Source: Actinomyces sp. Marseille-P3109
GTDB taxonomy: Bacteria; Actinomycetota; Actinomycetes; Actinomycetales; Actinomycetaceae
DNA: 64,000 nucleotides
Reading direction: 5' to 3'
Assembly (NCBI RefSeq): GCF_900323545.1
Contig: NZ_OOHN01000008.1
Span: 2,620,460-2,684,459 of the forward strand
This document shows positions 1-8,207 of the stretch, piece by piece. Position 1 is the first letter of the stretch. Each line of letters starts with the position of its first letter. The notes below the pieces were generated by a model. It had not been told where the DNA came from. It saw only the letters and a list, made by a program, of their open reading frames with translations, and ran no database searches. The position numbers and the translations under genes were made by a program.

Positions 1-2004
1 TTGGCCCCAGGGGTGAGTTCGCACCTGCGAGCTCGACGACGCCACGGGTGCAGGGGCGTGGGTGGCGCCATTGGTGTAGCCAACAGCACTATGCACGTCC
101 GGGCCCGTCGAAAAACCCGACGGGTCGGAAACGGACTGCGTCGCCGGCGGAGGCGGCGGTGCCGGTGCTGGCGCCGGGGCGACGGCGGGCATCTGCGCGG
201 TGGCCTGCGTCGTGGGTGCCGGCGGGGACAACCAGGTCGCGATCGCCAGCACCACCCGTCCGGGCGCACCGGGCAGCCGACGACCGACCGTGGACAGGAT
301 CCGCGAGAAGGGCCGGAAGGCGACGGCGATCTCCTCGATCCCCACGACGCGACCCATGAGCAGGTAGATGATCGACATGACGGCAGCCACGATGACGATG
401 TGCCCGAAGGCCGCCAGCATCTTGGCCAGGGAGGAGTCGCCGTCGATGTTGCCCATGACCAGGTTGAGGACGATCCCGGCGATGACCGCCGGCGCGACCG
501 CCACGACCAGACGCAGGTGGGTGGTGATGATCTTGCGGCCGTCGAGGCTGGGCAGGTGGGAGCGCATCATGGGGATGACCGCCACGCAGCCCCCGATCTG
601 GCTGATCGTGTTGGCTGCGCCGGCCCAGGTCATCCAGTGGTTGGCCGGGGCCACGAAGTAGGCCATGACGCACAGGACCACCGGGATGACGCCGACGACG
701 ACGTCGGCCAGCAGCAGCCGCTTGGTGTCGGAGTAGGCCAGCATGACCCGCTGGGTCCCGAACCAGATGCCCTGCGGGACGATGCCCAGCGCCAGGGCGA
801 TGAGCATGGGGGCGCTGGCCTGGGCCTCGGGCAGGGTGATCGACGGCGTGAAGAGCTGGAGGGCCGGGACGGCCAGGACGCAGATGCCGGCCGTTGCCAG
901 GACAGTGAAGACGCCCGCCGAGCGCAGCCCCAGGGAGAGGTCCTCGCGCACGCCGGCGCTGTCACCGGCCGCGGCCTTCTCGCTCATGCGGGTGAACAGG
1001 GCTGTGATGATGGAGGTGACCACCAGGGACTGGGGCAGCATGTACACCAGGTAGGCGTTGAGCCACATGGTCGTCGAGGGCACGATGACATCGGCGTACT
1101 GGGGCTGCTCGGAGGCCGTGACCGCGTAGGACCCCAGGTTGGAGGTGATCCAGTTGCTCAGGCTGGCGACGCCGACGCCCGCCAGCGCCCACAGGGCGAC
1201 CTTGACGGTCTTGCCCAGCCCCAGGCCCCGCACCCCGAAGATGATGCGAGGTCTGAAGCCGGAGCGCACCAGGGGGATGTAGAGAATGATGGCCTGCGCC
1301 GCAATGCCGAGGGTTGTCATCGCTCCCAGGAGCATGGTCCTGGACGAGATGAACGTGCCCCAGCCGTCGCCCCAGATGTCGGGACTCTGCCCGGCGGTGT
1401 AGCGGCCGTAGACATGGAGGTAGAACAGGATCGAGGCGATCGAGATGATGTTGTTGAGCACCGGGGACCACATGTAGGGCCCGAAGCTCGAGCGCGCGTT
1501 GAGCACCTGCCCCCACAGGGCGTACAGGCCGTAGAAGAAGACCTGCGGCATGAACCAGATCGCGAAGGCGAAGGACAGTGAGCGCCACTGCCCCTGAGCC
1601 AGGGAGTTGGCGTTGAGGGTGAAGATGAGAGGCGCGGCCGCGGTCGCGATGCAGGTGACCGTCAGCATGAGCGTGGCCGCGGCGGTCAGGAGCCGGTTGA
1701 CGACCTCCTCACCGTTGCGCCGTCGGAGCGCCTGGACGATCTGCGGCACCAGAATGGCGTTGAGGATGCCGCCGATCATCATGTTGTACAGGTAGGTGGG
1801 CAGGTTGTTGGCCGTGTTGAAGGCGTCCGCGGCTCCCGAACCCGTGGCGCCCAGCGCCATGACGATGAGGGCGTTGCGCACCATGCCCAGGACGCGGGAG
1901 ACCAGCGTCCCCGAGGCCATGATGGCCGAGGAGCGTGCCAGCGACGCCTGGCTGCGCCCCTGGGAGGAGGAGCGCCGGGCTCGTGCGTGCTTGATCATGC
2001 TCAT
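1..2004 (-). CDS. murJ: MurJ lipid II flippase, 3' end beyond the window
   Basis: MurJ (MviN) flips lipid II across the membrane for peptidoglycan synthesis. The reverse frame is open from an ATG at 2004 to base 1. The N-terminal part, with a basic start followed by the segment around SGTLVSRVLGMVRNAL, fits MurJ, and hydrophobic segments continue to about base 300. The in-window 3' part (bases 1 to about 250) encodes an Ala/Pro-rich, probably cytoplasmic tail (runs such as PAPAPAPPPPPA). Actinobacterial MurJ proteins often carry a C-terminal extension, in mycobacteria including a pseudokinase domain; what follows here is not visible. The ATG overlaps the stop of the DUF6049 gene by four bases, implying translational coupling. 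The NUDIX-DUF6049-murJ order is common in actinobacteria near oriC (known context). Confidence 0.9.
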   Translation of the reverse strand, partial: MSMIKHARARRSSSQGRSQASLARSSAIMASGTLVSRVLGMVRNALIVMALGATGSGAADAFNTANNLPTYLYNMMIGGILNAILVPQIVQALRRRNGEEVVNRLLTAAATLMLTVTCIATAAAPLIFTLNANSLAQGQWRSLSFAFAIWFMPQVFFYGLYALWGQVLNARSSFGPYMWSPVLNNIISIASILFYLHVYGRYTAGQSPDIWGDGWGTFISSRTMLLGAMTTLGIAAQAIILYIPLVRSGFRPRIIFGVRGLGLGKTVKVALWALAGVGVASLSNWITSNLGSYAVTASEQPQYADVIVPSTTMWLNAYLVYMLPQSLVVTSIITALFTRMSEKAAAGDSAGVREDLSLGLRSAGVFTVLATAGICVLAVPALQLFTPSITLPEAQASAPMLIALALGIVPQGIWFGTQRVMLAYSDTKRLLLADVVVGVIPVVLCVMAYFVAPANHWMTWAGAANTISQIGGCVAVIPMMRSHLPSLDGRKIITTHLRLVVAVAPAVIAGIVLNLVMGNIDGDSSLAKMLAAFGHIVIVAAVMSIIYLLMGRVVGIEEIAVAFRPFSRILSTVGRRLPGAPGRVVLAIATWLSPPAPTTQATAQMPAVAPAPAPAPPPPPATQSVSDPSGFSTGPDVHSAVGYTNGATHAPAPVASSSSQVRTHPWGQ

Positions 2005-4604
2005 GCCGTCTCCTGTGCAGCCGGGGTCACCGCGGTGCGGCGGCCTCGTCGTACAGTTCTCACAGTACCGATCACCACGATGGAGACCAGGACCGCGACG
2101 ATCACGCCGGTTCCCCTGCTCTCCCAGTCCGCGCGGACCCGCATGTGAACGGTGGTGGGCGTGCCCACGGTGGTGCCGTCCGCGGCGAGCACCTGCACCG
2201 TCAGGCCCACGTCACCGGAGCCGACGGCCTGGATCGGCACCGTGACCGTGGCCTGATGGTGGGCCGGCACAGTCACGGTGGTGGTGCGCGGGACCTGGAG
2301 GCGCTTGTTGTCCGAGACCAGGTAGACCTGGACGGTGACGTCCTGGTCCAGGGACGAGGTGATCCGCACCGGTAGCTGCGCCTCAGAGCTGATGAGGTTG
2401 ATGGTCGACGACGGCACCGCGGCCAGCGAGGAGGTCACTGCGCTCCCGGCGGCCTCGGCGGCCGGCACCTGGGCGCTGCGGGCCTCGGGGTCGGCCCGCC
2501 ATGAGGCGGAGGAGACGACGGTCTCCAGGTCCGTGTAGTCACCCAGCAGTGCAGCCGGGTCGGAGAGCACCGATGAGATCGACTGGAGCGTACCGGCCGT
2601 GCCCGCGGCAGCGGCGAGGGTCGCGGTGGGCAGCTCATCGTCGTCGGTCACCTTGTCCGGCGGCTCGGAGCGCTCGATCCCCGAGGTCCCCTCATCGACG
2701 GCCTCGACCTCCGCCTGAGCGCGCTCCTGCAGGACGCCCAGGTTCTGGGGCTGGGTCCAGGAGGTGGAGCGCAGGGCGGCCAGGCGCTCCTGCAGGGCGG
2801 AGGGATCCGTGGTGGAGGCCTCCTGGCGGGGCAGCGCCACGACGATGTCGCGTCCCAGGGCCGGGGACTGGCGGGTGAGGATCGCGCTGTTGCCGCGCAG
2901 CAGCTGGCGGGTGTCGAGCTCTGCGGCCTGAGTGGTCTGTGCGGTCTGGCCGGTCTGGCTGGGTGGGGTCGCCTGCTGGCTCTGGGATGAGGCGTCTGCC
3001 TCGGAGTCCGTGCCGGCCAGGGACTCCGACAGGGACTGCTCGGGAAGCAGGACCGCACGGTTGTCGAGCGCGCCGAGGCCGGAGGGGGTGTAGGTGAGCT
3101 CCTCGGCCAACGGCAAGGAGGTGGGCGAGGCGATGACGGTGGATGCCGACTGCGGCAGCGCCTGGGCCGTGGTGGAGTCCATGACGCTGGAGGCCAGCCA
3201 GGACAGCGACGTCGGCGCCCCCGCCTTGGCGATGGCCGACTCCCGGGTGCGCTGCGCGGCGGTCTCGATGAGACCCGTCTGCTGCAGGTGCGCCAGCGCG
3301 GCGGTATCCGAGTCGCCCCACGGCAGGGCCACCAGACCGCCGTTGCCGATGGCCCGCATGACGGCGGCGGAGAGCTGGGTGACGTCGTCGGGGGTCTTGC
3401 TGCTCGACGACGCGGTTGCGCTCGCCGACGGAGACGACGAGGCCGATGAGCCCGATGAGCCGGAGGACGGCGAGGAGGCTGAGGACGACGTCGATGACGA
3501 CGGGTCGGCGGAGGCCGAGGGGGCTGACGCAGACGCAGTGGGCGATGCCGACGTGGACGACTCAGCACCCTGAGGCGCCTGAGGGGCCGCGTCCGGAGTC
3601 GAGGGCTGGGAGCCGCCGTTGCGGGCCGCCTCCTCCAGGCTGGCGGACGTCACGCCCAGGGCCTCGACCAGCGCCGGGTCCACGGCCACCACAGTGCCGT
3701 CACCGGCCAAGCTCAGCAGCCCCAGCACCCGGCTGTGGATGCGGGTGAGGGTCTCTGCGCGCTCCTGGGTGCGCGGACCGGCCAGGACCGCCGCCTCCTG
3801 CGCGGAGGCGGTCACCGGGATGAAGGTGGTCAGGCGCACCGGCGCGACGGAGGCGCCGCTGTCCCACACGAGGACGCTGCGATCCTGGGCCAGGGGCGAG
3901 TCCTGGGACTGCAGGCTCACGGCGATGCCGCGCGGTCCCCACTGGTCGTCACCGGTCAGCGGCAGCTGGTCGGCCGGGATCGTGACGGAGAACTGGGTGA
4001 CCTCGCCCGGCTGGAGGTCGCGTCCCAGCGGGACCGTGAACGGGTCGGACAAACCGGACTCGTCAGTGCCGGCCAGCCACTTCCTGAGACTGTGGCTCGT
4101 GACCTCCGTGGACCGCTGGACCCGGGCGGCCAGGTCCACCCCGGTCAGGACCTGGCCGGTCCCGTTGGTGATGGTGCCGGTCAGGGTCAGGTCCTGATCG
4201 CTGTGAAGCACCTCGGGGGTCAGCGCGTCGATACTCATCGTCACCTGGTTGGCGGCACCCTCGGTGTGCGGCGCCACCGAGCCCTCGGCACCCTGACCCG
4301 GGTTCTGGGTGGACGGGCTCGTCCTCGTCGCCGAGGCCGATGATGAGGACGACGGCGTCGGCGGTGCGGACGGCTTCGCCGGGGCGACCGGTGCGATCTC
4401 GGTTGAGATCCCGCCCGGGATCCCGCCGGAGGCCATGACGACGCCGGAGATCGGGCTCGCCTGAGCCGCCGGTGGGGTGGTCAGTGGCAACGCCAGCAGG
4501 CTCACCACGCCCAGCAGGGCGACGATGGTCACCATCGCACTCCTCCGCAGCCCGGAGCCCAGCGTGGTGACCACCTTCGCGCACAGATCGGTGGCGCCGG
4601 TCAT
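2001..4604 (-). CDS. DUF6049 family secreted, membrane-anchored protein
   Basis: A protein of 867 residues with a signal peptide (basic start, then the hydrophobic segment VTIVALLGVVSLLALPL near residues 25-41, cleavage probably after AQA) and a C-terminal membrane anchor (GVIVAVLVSIVVIGTV) followed by a short basic tail. The body should therefore face outside. A Ser/Ala-rich low-complexity linker of about 60 residues lies near residues 345-405 and separates two folded parts. DUF6049 proteins are typically encoded next to murJ in actinobacteria; their function is not established, and a role in envelope assembly is inferred only from that linkage. It overlaps the NUDIX gene upstream and murJ downstream by four bases each. 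Confidence 0.8.
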   Translation of the reverse strand: MTGATDLCAKVVTTLGSGLRRSAMVTIVALLGVVSLLALPLTTPPAAQASPISGVVMASGGIPGGISTEIAPVAPAKPSAPPTPSSSSSASATRTSPSTQNPGQGAEGSVAPHTEGAANQVTMSIDALTPEVLHSDQDLTLTGTITNGTGQVLTGVDLAARVQRSTEVTSHSLRKWLAGTDESGLSDPFTVPLGRDLQPGEVTQFSVTIPADQLPLTGDDQWGPRGIAVSLQSQDSPLAQDRSVLVWDSGASVAPVRLTTFIPVTASAQEAAVLAGPRTQERAETLTRIHSRVLGLLSLAGDGTVVAVDPALVEALGVTSASLEEAARNGGSQPSTPDAAPQAPQGAESSTSASPTASASAPSASADPSSSTSSSASSPSSGSSGSSASSSPSASATASSSSKTPDDVTQLSAAVMRAIGNGGLVALPWGDSDTAALAHLQQTGLIETAAQRTRESAIAKAGAPTSLSWLASSVMDSTTAQALPQSASTVIASPTSLPLAEELTYTPSGLGALDNRAVLLPEQSLSESLAGTDSEADASSQSQQATPPSQTGQTAQTTQAAELDTRQLLRGNSAILTRQSPALGRDIVVALPRQEASTTDPSALQERLAALRSTSWTQPQNLGVLQERAQAEVEAVDEGTSGIERSEPPDKVTDDDELPTATLAAAAGTAGTLQSISSVLSDPAALLGDYTDLETVVSSASWRADPEARSAQVPAAEAAGSAVTSSLAAVPSSTINLISSEAQLPVRITSSLDQDVTVQVYLVSDNKRLQVPRTTTVTVPAHHQATVTVPIQAVGSGDVGLTVQVLAADGTTVGTPTTVHMRVRADWESRGTGVIVAVLVSIVVIGTVRTVRRGRRTAVTPAAQETA

Positions 4605-5110
4605 CCATCCCCCACCAGGATGTCCCAGGCCGCGGCCACGATACGGCGCTCATTGGGGTAGGCCAGGCGGTGGGAGACATCGTCCAGAGCCACCCACTCG
4701 ACGTCCTCGGCCTCGTGGTCCGGGTCGTTCTCCGTGGTCAGGGTCCCGCTGACCGCCTCCAGCAGGAAGTGGTGCACCACCTTGTGGACGCGGTGCTCGT
4801 GACCGGCGAACCAGTAGTCGATCGTCGCCAGGTGCCGAAGAACACGGCCGGTGATGCCGGTCTCCTCCATGATCTCGCGAACCGCCGCCTGCTCGGGGGT
4901 CTCGGCTCCCTCCAAATGGCCCTTGGGCAGGCACCACTCCAGGCGGCCGCCGCGGTTGCGCCGCGCAATGACCGCCGTGAAGGCCTGACCGTTCTGGACG
5001 TCAACGACCAGGCCGCCGGCACTGGTCTCGTTGACGATCGGCAGAGCGCGTGCACTCGCCCGATGAGCCGGGTTTCCGGCGCGGGGCGTGCGAGTGCGTG
5101 GCGAGGGCAT
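4601..5110 (-). CDS. NUDIX hydrolase
   Basis: A NUDIX hydrolase of 169 residues. The NUDIX box occupies residues 64-86, starting GHLEGAE and ending REIMEETGI, with the metal-binding Glu residues intact. The family cleaves nucleoside diphosphates linked to another group; the substrate cannot be told from the sequence. The N-terminal 25 residues are basic and probably disordered. The gene heads the nudix-DUF6049-murJ operon and diverges from cca. A TAGAGT box ends six bases before the ATG, so the transcript is probably leaderless. In actinobacteria this gene is a constant neighbour of cca and murJ. Confidence 0.88.
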   Translation of the reverse strand: MPSPRTRTPRAGNPAHRASARALPIVNETSAGGLVVDVQNGQAFTAVIARRNRGGRLEWCLPKGHLEGAETPEQAAVREIMEETGITGRVLRHLATIDYWFAGHEHRVHKVVHHFLLEAVSGTLTTENDPDHEAEDVEWVALDDVSHRLAYPNERRIVAAAWDILVGDG

Positions 5111-5116
5111 AGGGAC

Positions 5117-5122
5117 ACTCTA
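5117..5122 (-). promoter_or_regulatory. -10 box TAGAGT, leaderless start of the NUDIX operon
   Basis: TAGAGT on the minus strand lies six bases upstream of the ATG at 5110. That spacing puts the transcription start at or next to the A of the ATG. No Shine-Dalgarno sequence is present. Confidence 0.5.
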
Positions 5123-5271
5123 GGGCGTCGAGGCCGCCGGATGCCTCTGGCCGAGTACGTCGTCGCACACAACCGCGCCGCCCGTAGGCGGCCTGTGTGA
5201 CATGTGGGAGACGGTCCTCACGACGGTACCTGCGGCACGGTGCGCGACAGCGCCGTCGTCACGGTTCATGG

Positions 5272-5277
5272 CAGGCT
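5272..5277 (+). promoter_or_regulatory. -10-like CAGGCT before cca
   Basis: CAGGCT lies seven bases before the ATG at 5285, the same geometry as TAGGCT boxes elsewhere in the window. No Shine-Dalgarno sequence is visible, so a leaderless start is likely. Confidence 0.35.
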
Positions 5278-5284
5278 TGGGCCG

Positions 5285-6775
5285 ATGACTGCGCACCCCG
5301 ATTCCGTCGATCCCACCGATCTCATGGACGCCTCCGCTGACGACCGCGGCCTGACGCCACGGGCCCGCGCGGCCCTCGAAGGGCTGCCCCCCGCCCTGGC
5401 CGCCCTGGGGCACGCCTTCGCGCGCGCCGGTCATGAGATCGCCCTCGTCGGCGGACCCGTGCGAGACGCCTTCCTCGGGGTCGCCCCCCACGACCTGGAC
5501 CTGACCACCTCGGCGCGCCCCGAGCAGACCGAGGAGATCCTGGCCGCCTGGGGCGAGACCACCTGGGATGTGGGCCGGGCCTTCGGCACCATCGGCGCGC
5601 GCAAGGGCTCCACCATCGTGGAGGTCACCACCTACCGCACCGAGGCCTACGAGGTCGGCTCGCGCAAGCCCCAGGTCACCTACGGCGACACCCTCGCCGG
5701 GGACCTCACCCGCCGTGACTTCACCGTCAACGCCATGGCGCTGCGCCTGCCCGACCTCGAGCTCGTCGACCCCTGCGGCGGCCTGGCGGACCTGGCCGCC
5801 GGGGTCCTGCGCACCCCCGTCAGCGCCGAGCAGTCCTTCGACGACGACCCCCTGCGCATCATGCGGGCCGCCCGCTTCGCCGCTCAGCTCGGCTTCGACG
5901 TCGAGATGGACGTCATGACCGCCATGGAGGAGATGGCCTCCCGCCTGGAGATCGTCTCCGCCGAGCGCGTGCGCGCCGAGCTCGAGCGACTGCTCATCAG
6001 CCCCTGGCCCCGGCGCGGACTGGAGCTGCTGGTCCACGCCGGCGTGGCCGACGTGATCCTGCCCGAGCTGAGCGCCCTGCGCGAGACCATTGACGAGCAC
6101 AAGCGCCACAAGGACGTCTACGAGCACACCCTGACCGTCCTGGACCAGGCCATCGACCTGGAGACCGGCCCCGACGGCCCCGTCCCCGGCCCCGACCTGG
6201 TCCTGCGCCTGGCCGCGATCCTCCACGATATCGGCAAGCCCGCCACCCGTCGCTTCCTTCCCGACGGCACCGTCACCTTCCACGGCCACGACCACGTCGG
6301 CGCCCGGATGACGGCCAAGCGCCTGCGGGCGCTGCGCTTCGACAAGCAGACCATCAAGGACGTCTCGCGCCTGGTCGAGCTCCACCTGCGCTTCCACGGG
6401 TACGCCGACGCCGCCTGGTCGGACTCGGCCGTGCGCCGCTACGCCACCGATGCCGGTCCCCTCCTGGAGCGCCTCCACCGGCTCACCCGGGCCGACGTCA
6501 CCACCCGCAACCGTCGCAAGGCGGCCATGCTGGACCGCGCCTACGACGACCTCGAGGAGCGCATCGAGGCCCTGCGCGCCGCCGAGGAGCTGGCCGCTAT
6601 CCGCCCGGACCTCGACGGCGGCCAGATCATGGCCGAGCTCGGCGTGCCCCCCGGTCCGGTCGTCGGTGAGGCATACCGTTTCCTCATGGACCTGCGCATG
6701 GAGAAGGGACCGATCGGCGAGGACCTGGCCCGTCAGGCACTGCGCTCCTGGTGGGCGGCCCGTCAGAAGAGCTGA
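5285..6775 (+). CDS. cca: CCA tRNA nucleotidyltransferase (PcnB/CCA family)
   Basis: This enzyme of 496 residues adds or repairs the 3' CCA end of tRNAs. The class II head motif is clear (LVGGPVRDAFLG, then the catalytic pair in HDLDLTT), followed by RRDFTVNAMA and the RNA-binding segment DDPLRIMRAARFAAQLGF. A C-terminal HD domain is present (DIGKPATR and HGHDHVGA), as in actinobacterial versions. The ATG at 5285 is preferred over an upstream in-frame codon because the family homology begins just after it. It is divergent from the NUDIX operon, with a 174-base gap holding both promoters. In actinobacteria this enzyme is usually encoded beside nudix-murJ. Confidence 0.93.
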   Translation: MTAHPDSVDPTDLMDASADDRGLTPRARAALEGLPPALAALGHAFARAGHEIALVGGPVRDAFLGVAPHDLDLTTSARPEQTEEILAAWGETTWDVGRAFGTIGARKGSTIVEVTTYRTEAYEVGSRKPQVTYGDTLAGDLTRRDFTVNAMALRLPDLELVDPCGGLADLAAGVLRTPVSAEQSFDDDPLRIMRAARFAAQLGFDVEMDVMTAMEEMASRLEIVSAERVRAELERLLISPWPRRGLELLVHAGVADVILPELSALRETIDEHKRHKDVYEHTLTVLDQAIDLETGPDGPVPGPDLVLRLAAILHDIGKPATRRFLPDGTVTFHGHDHVGARMTAKRLRALRFDKQTIKDVSRLVELHLRFHGYADAAWSDSAVRRYATDAGPLLERLHRLTRADVTTRNRRKAAMLDRAYDDLEERIEALRAAEELAAIRPDLDGGQIMAELGVPPGPVVGEAYRFLMDLRMEKGPIGEDLARQALRSWWAARQKS

Positions 6776-6838
6776 AGGCGGTGAACCGATGACGCCGGCG
6801 CACAGGCAGGACGAGACCGCGAGGCCGGGCCGACCCAG

Positions 6839-8071
6839 ATGAGACCGGAGAAGATGCTTGAATCATCACGTGAGCTGCGGGTCGGTGTTGTCGGCATCGG
6901 AGCCCGCTGCTACCTGGCGGCGCTCGCGGACTCCTCACCGGTGCCGGCCCGGCTCGTCGCCGCGGCCGACACCGCGCCCGACGCCGCCGCGCGCGCCGAG
7001 CGCCTCCTGCCCGAGGGGATCGCGGTGGTGGCCGACCACCGCGACCTGCTGGAGTGCGGGCTCGACGCCGTCGTCCTGACCACCCCCGATGACACGCACG
7101 AGGAGCTGGCCTGCTTCTTCCTCGAGGCCGGCGTCCCGGTCTACCTGGAGAAGCCCCTGGCCATCACCATCGAGGGCGCCGACCGCATCCTGACCACGGC
7201 CCGGCGTACCGGCACCCGCCTCTACGTGGGTCACAACATGCGCCACATGGAGGTGGTGCGACTGCTGAAGTCAGTCATCGACTCCGGGCGGATCGGGGCG
7301 CTCAAGGCCATCTGGTGCCGTCACTTCGTGGGCAACGGCGGCGACTACTACTTCCGAGACTGGCACGCCGAGCGCCGCCACGTCACCGGCCTGCTGCTGC
7401 AGAAGGCCGCTCACGACATCGACGTCATGAGCTGGCTGGCCGGCTCCGACCCGGCCCGCGTCGTCGGTATGGGCGGGCTCATGGTCTACGGCGAGGCCGA
7501 GCGCCGAGCCGCGGGCGGGAGCGCCGGCACCGTCATGCAGGACTGGTTCAGCCTCGACCACTGGCCGGCCGACGAGGTCAACGAGCTGAACCCGGTCATC
7601 GACGTCGAGGACCACTCCATGCTCATGATGACCATGCGCAACGGGGTCATGGCCTCCTACCAGCAGTGCCACTTCACCCCTGACTACTGGCGCAGCTACA
7701 CGGTCATCGGCACCCGCGGTCGGGCCGAGAACCTCGGCGACGGCGCCGGCGACGTCGTCAAGGTGTGGACCGAGCGCACGGAGCACTACGCCGAGCGCGC
7801 CACCGAGGAGTACGTCATCGCCGAGGAGGGCACCGGGCACGACAGCGCCGACCAGCTCGCCATCAACGAGTTCCTGCGCTTCGTGCGCGCCGGCGGCCTC
7901 ACCGACGCCTCCCCGGTCTCCGCGCGCGAGGCGGTCGCGGCGGGCGTGCTGGCCACCCGGTCCCTTCGCTCGGGGTCCATGCCCTACGACGTGCCCGAGC
8001 TCGACGCGGATCTTGCGGCCTACTTCCACCGGGGCCAGCAGAATCCGCACTCACCGACGTTTTCTTCATAA
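6839..8071 (+). CDS. Gfo/Idh/MocA family oxidoreductase
   Basis: A putative NAD(P)-dependent dehydrogenase of 410 residues acting on a sugar, inositol or related substrate. The N-terminal Rossmann fold shows GVVGIGARC (residues 16-24), and the family's EKPLA motif is at 104-108 (Lys105 is the conserved catalytic residue). KAAHDIDVMSWLAG supplies the usual His/Asp of the second domain. It lies 63 bases after cca and 136 bases before the alpha-galactosidase-like gene; the pairing suggests galactoside or glycoside breakdown (inference). The start is uncertain: ATG 6839 and ATG 6854 are both in frame and neither has a strong Shine-Dalgarno sequence. The TAA stop lies inside the left arm of a long palindrome. 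Confidence 0.88.
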   Translation: MRPEKMLESSRELRVGVVGIGARCYLAALADSSPVPARLVAAADTAPDAAARAERLLPEGIAVVADHRDLLECGLDAVVLTTPDDTHEELACFFLEAGVPVYLEKPLAITIEGADRILTTARRTGTRLYVGHNMRHMEVVRLLKSVIDSGRIGALKAIWCRHFVGNGGDYYFRDWHAERRHVTGLLLQKAAHDIDVMSWLAGSDPARVVGMGGLMVYGEAERRAAGGSAGTVMQDWFSLDHWPADEVNELNPVIDVEDHSMLMMTMRNGVMASYQQCHFTPDYWRSYTVIGTRGRAENLGDGAGDVVKVWTERTEHYAERATEEYVIAEEGTGHDSADQLAINEFLRFVRAGGLTDASPVSAREAVAAGVLATRSLRSGSMPYDVPELDADLAAYFHRGQQNPHSPTFSS

Positions 8072-8107
8072 ACTGCACGGAGCCGCGTCGCCTATGAAGA
8101 AGACGTC
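8056..8107. repeat. Palindromic element family 1, copy A
   Basis: The arms are gacgttttcttcata and tatgaagaagacgtc (one mismatch), separated by a 22-base GC-rich centre. The left arm overlaps the end of the oxidoreductase gene and supplies its TAA stop. It probably acts as a transcription terminator, although no T-run follows. Other copies are near 36.0, 37.4, 47.9, 53.2 and 55.3 kb. Confidence 0.8.
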
Positions 8108-8207
8108 GATAGGGCGGCGCCATCACGTACAGTGCGAGCCGGGCGGGGCCGGGGTTTCGCGGGGACCTCGCTCGCAGGCAGGATTAGGCAGGATTCGAGG
8201 AGAGCGC

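Noticed and set aside
1..1581. Long plus-strand open frame opposite murJ
   Set aside because: Very Arg/Gly/Asp/His-rich translation without domains; it is the antisense shadow of a high-G+C gene, while the minus strand has clear MurJ features.
5120..6478. 452-codon minus-strand frame opposite cca
   Set aside because: Gly/Val/Asp-rich composition typical of antisense frames; cca motifs on the plus strand are decisive.
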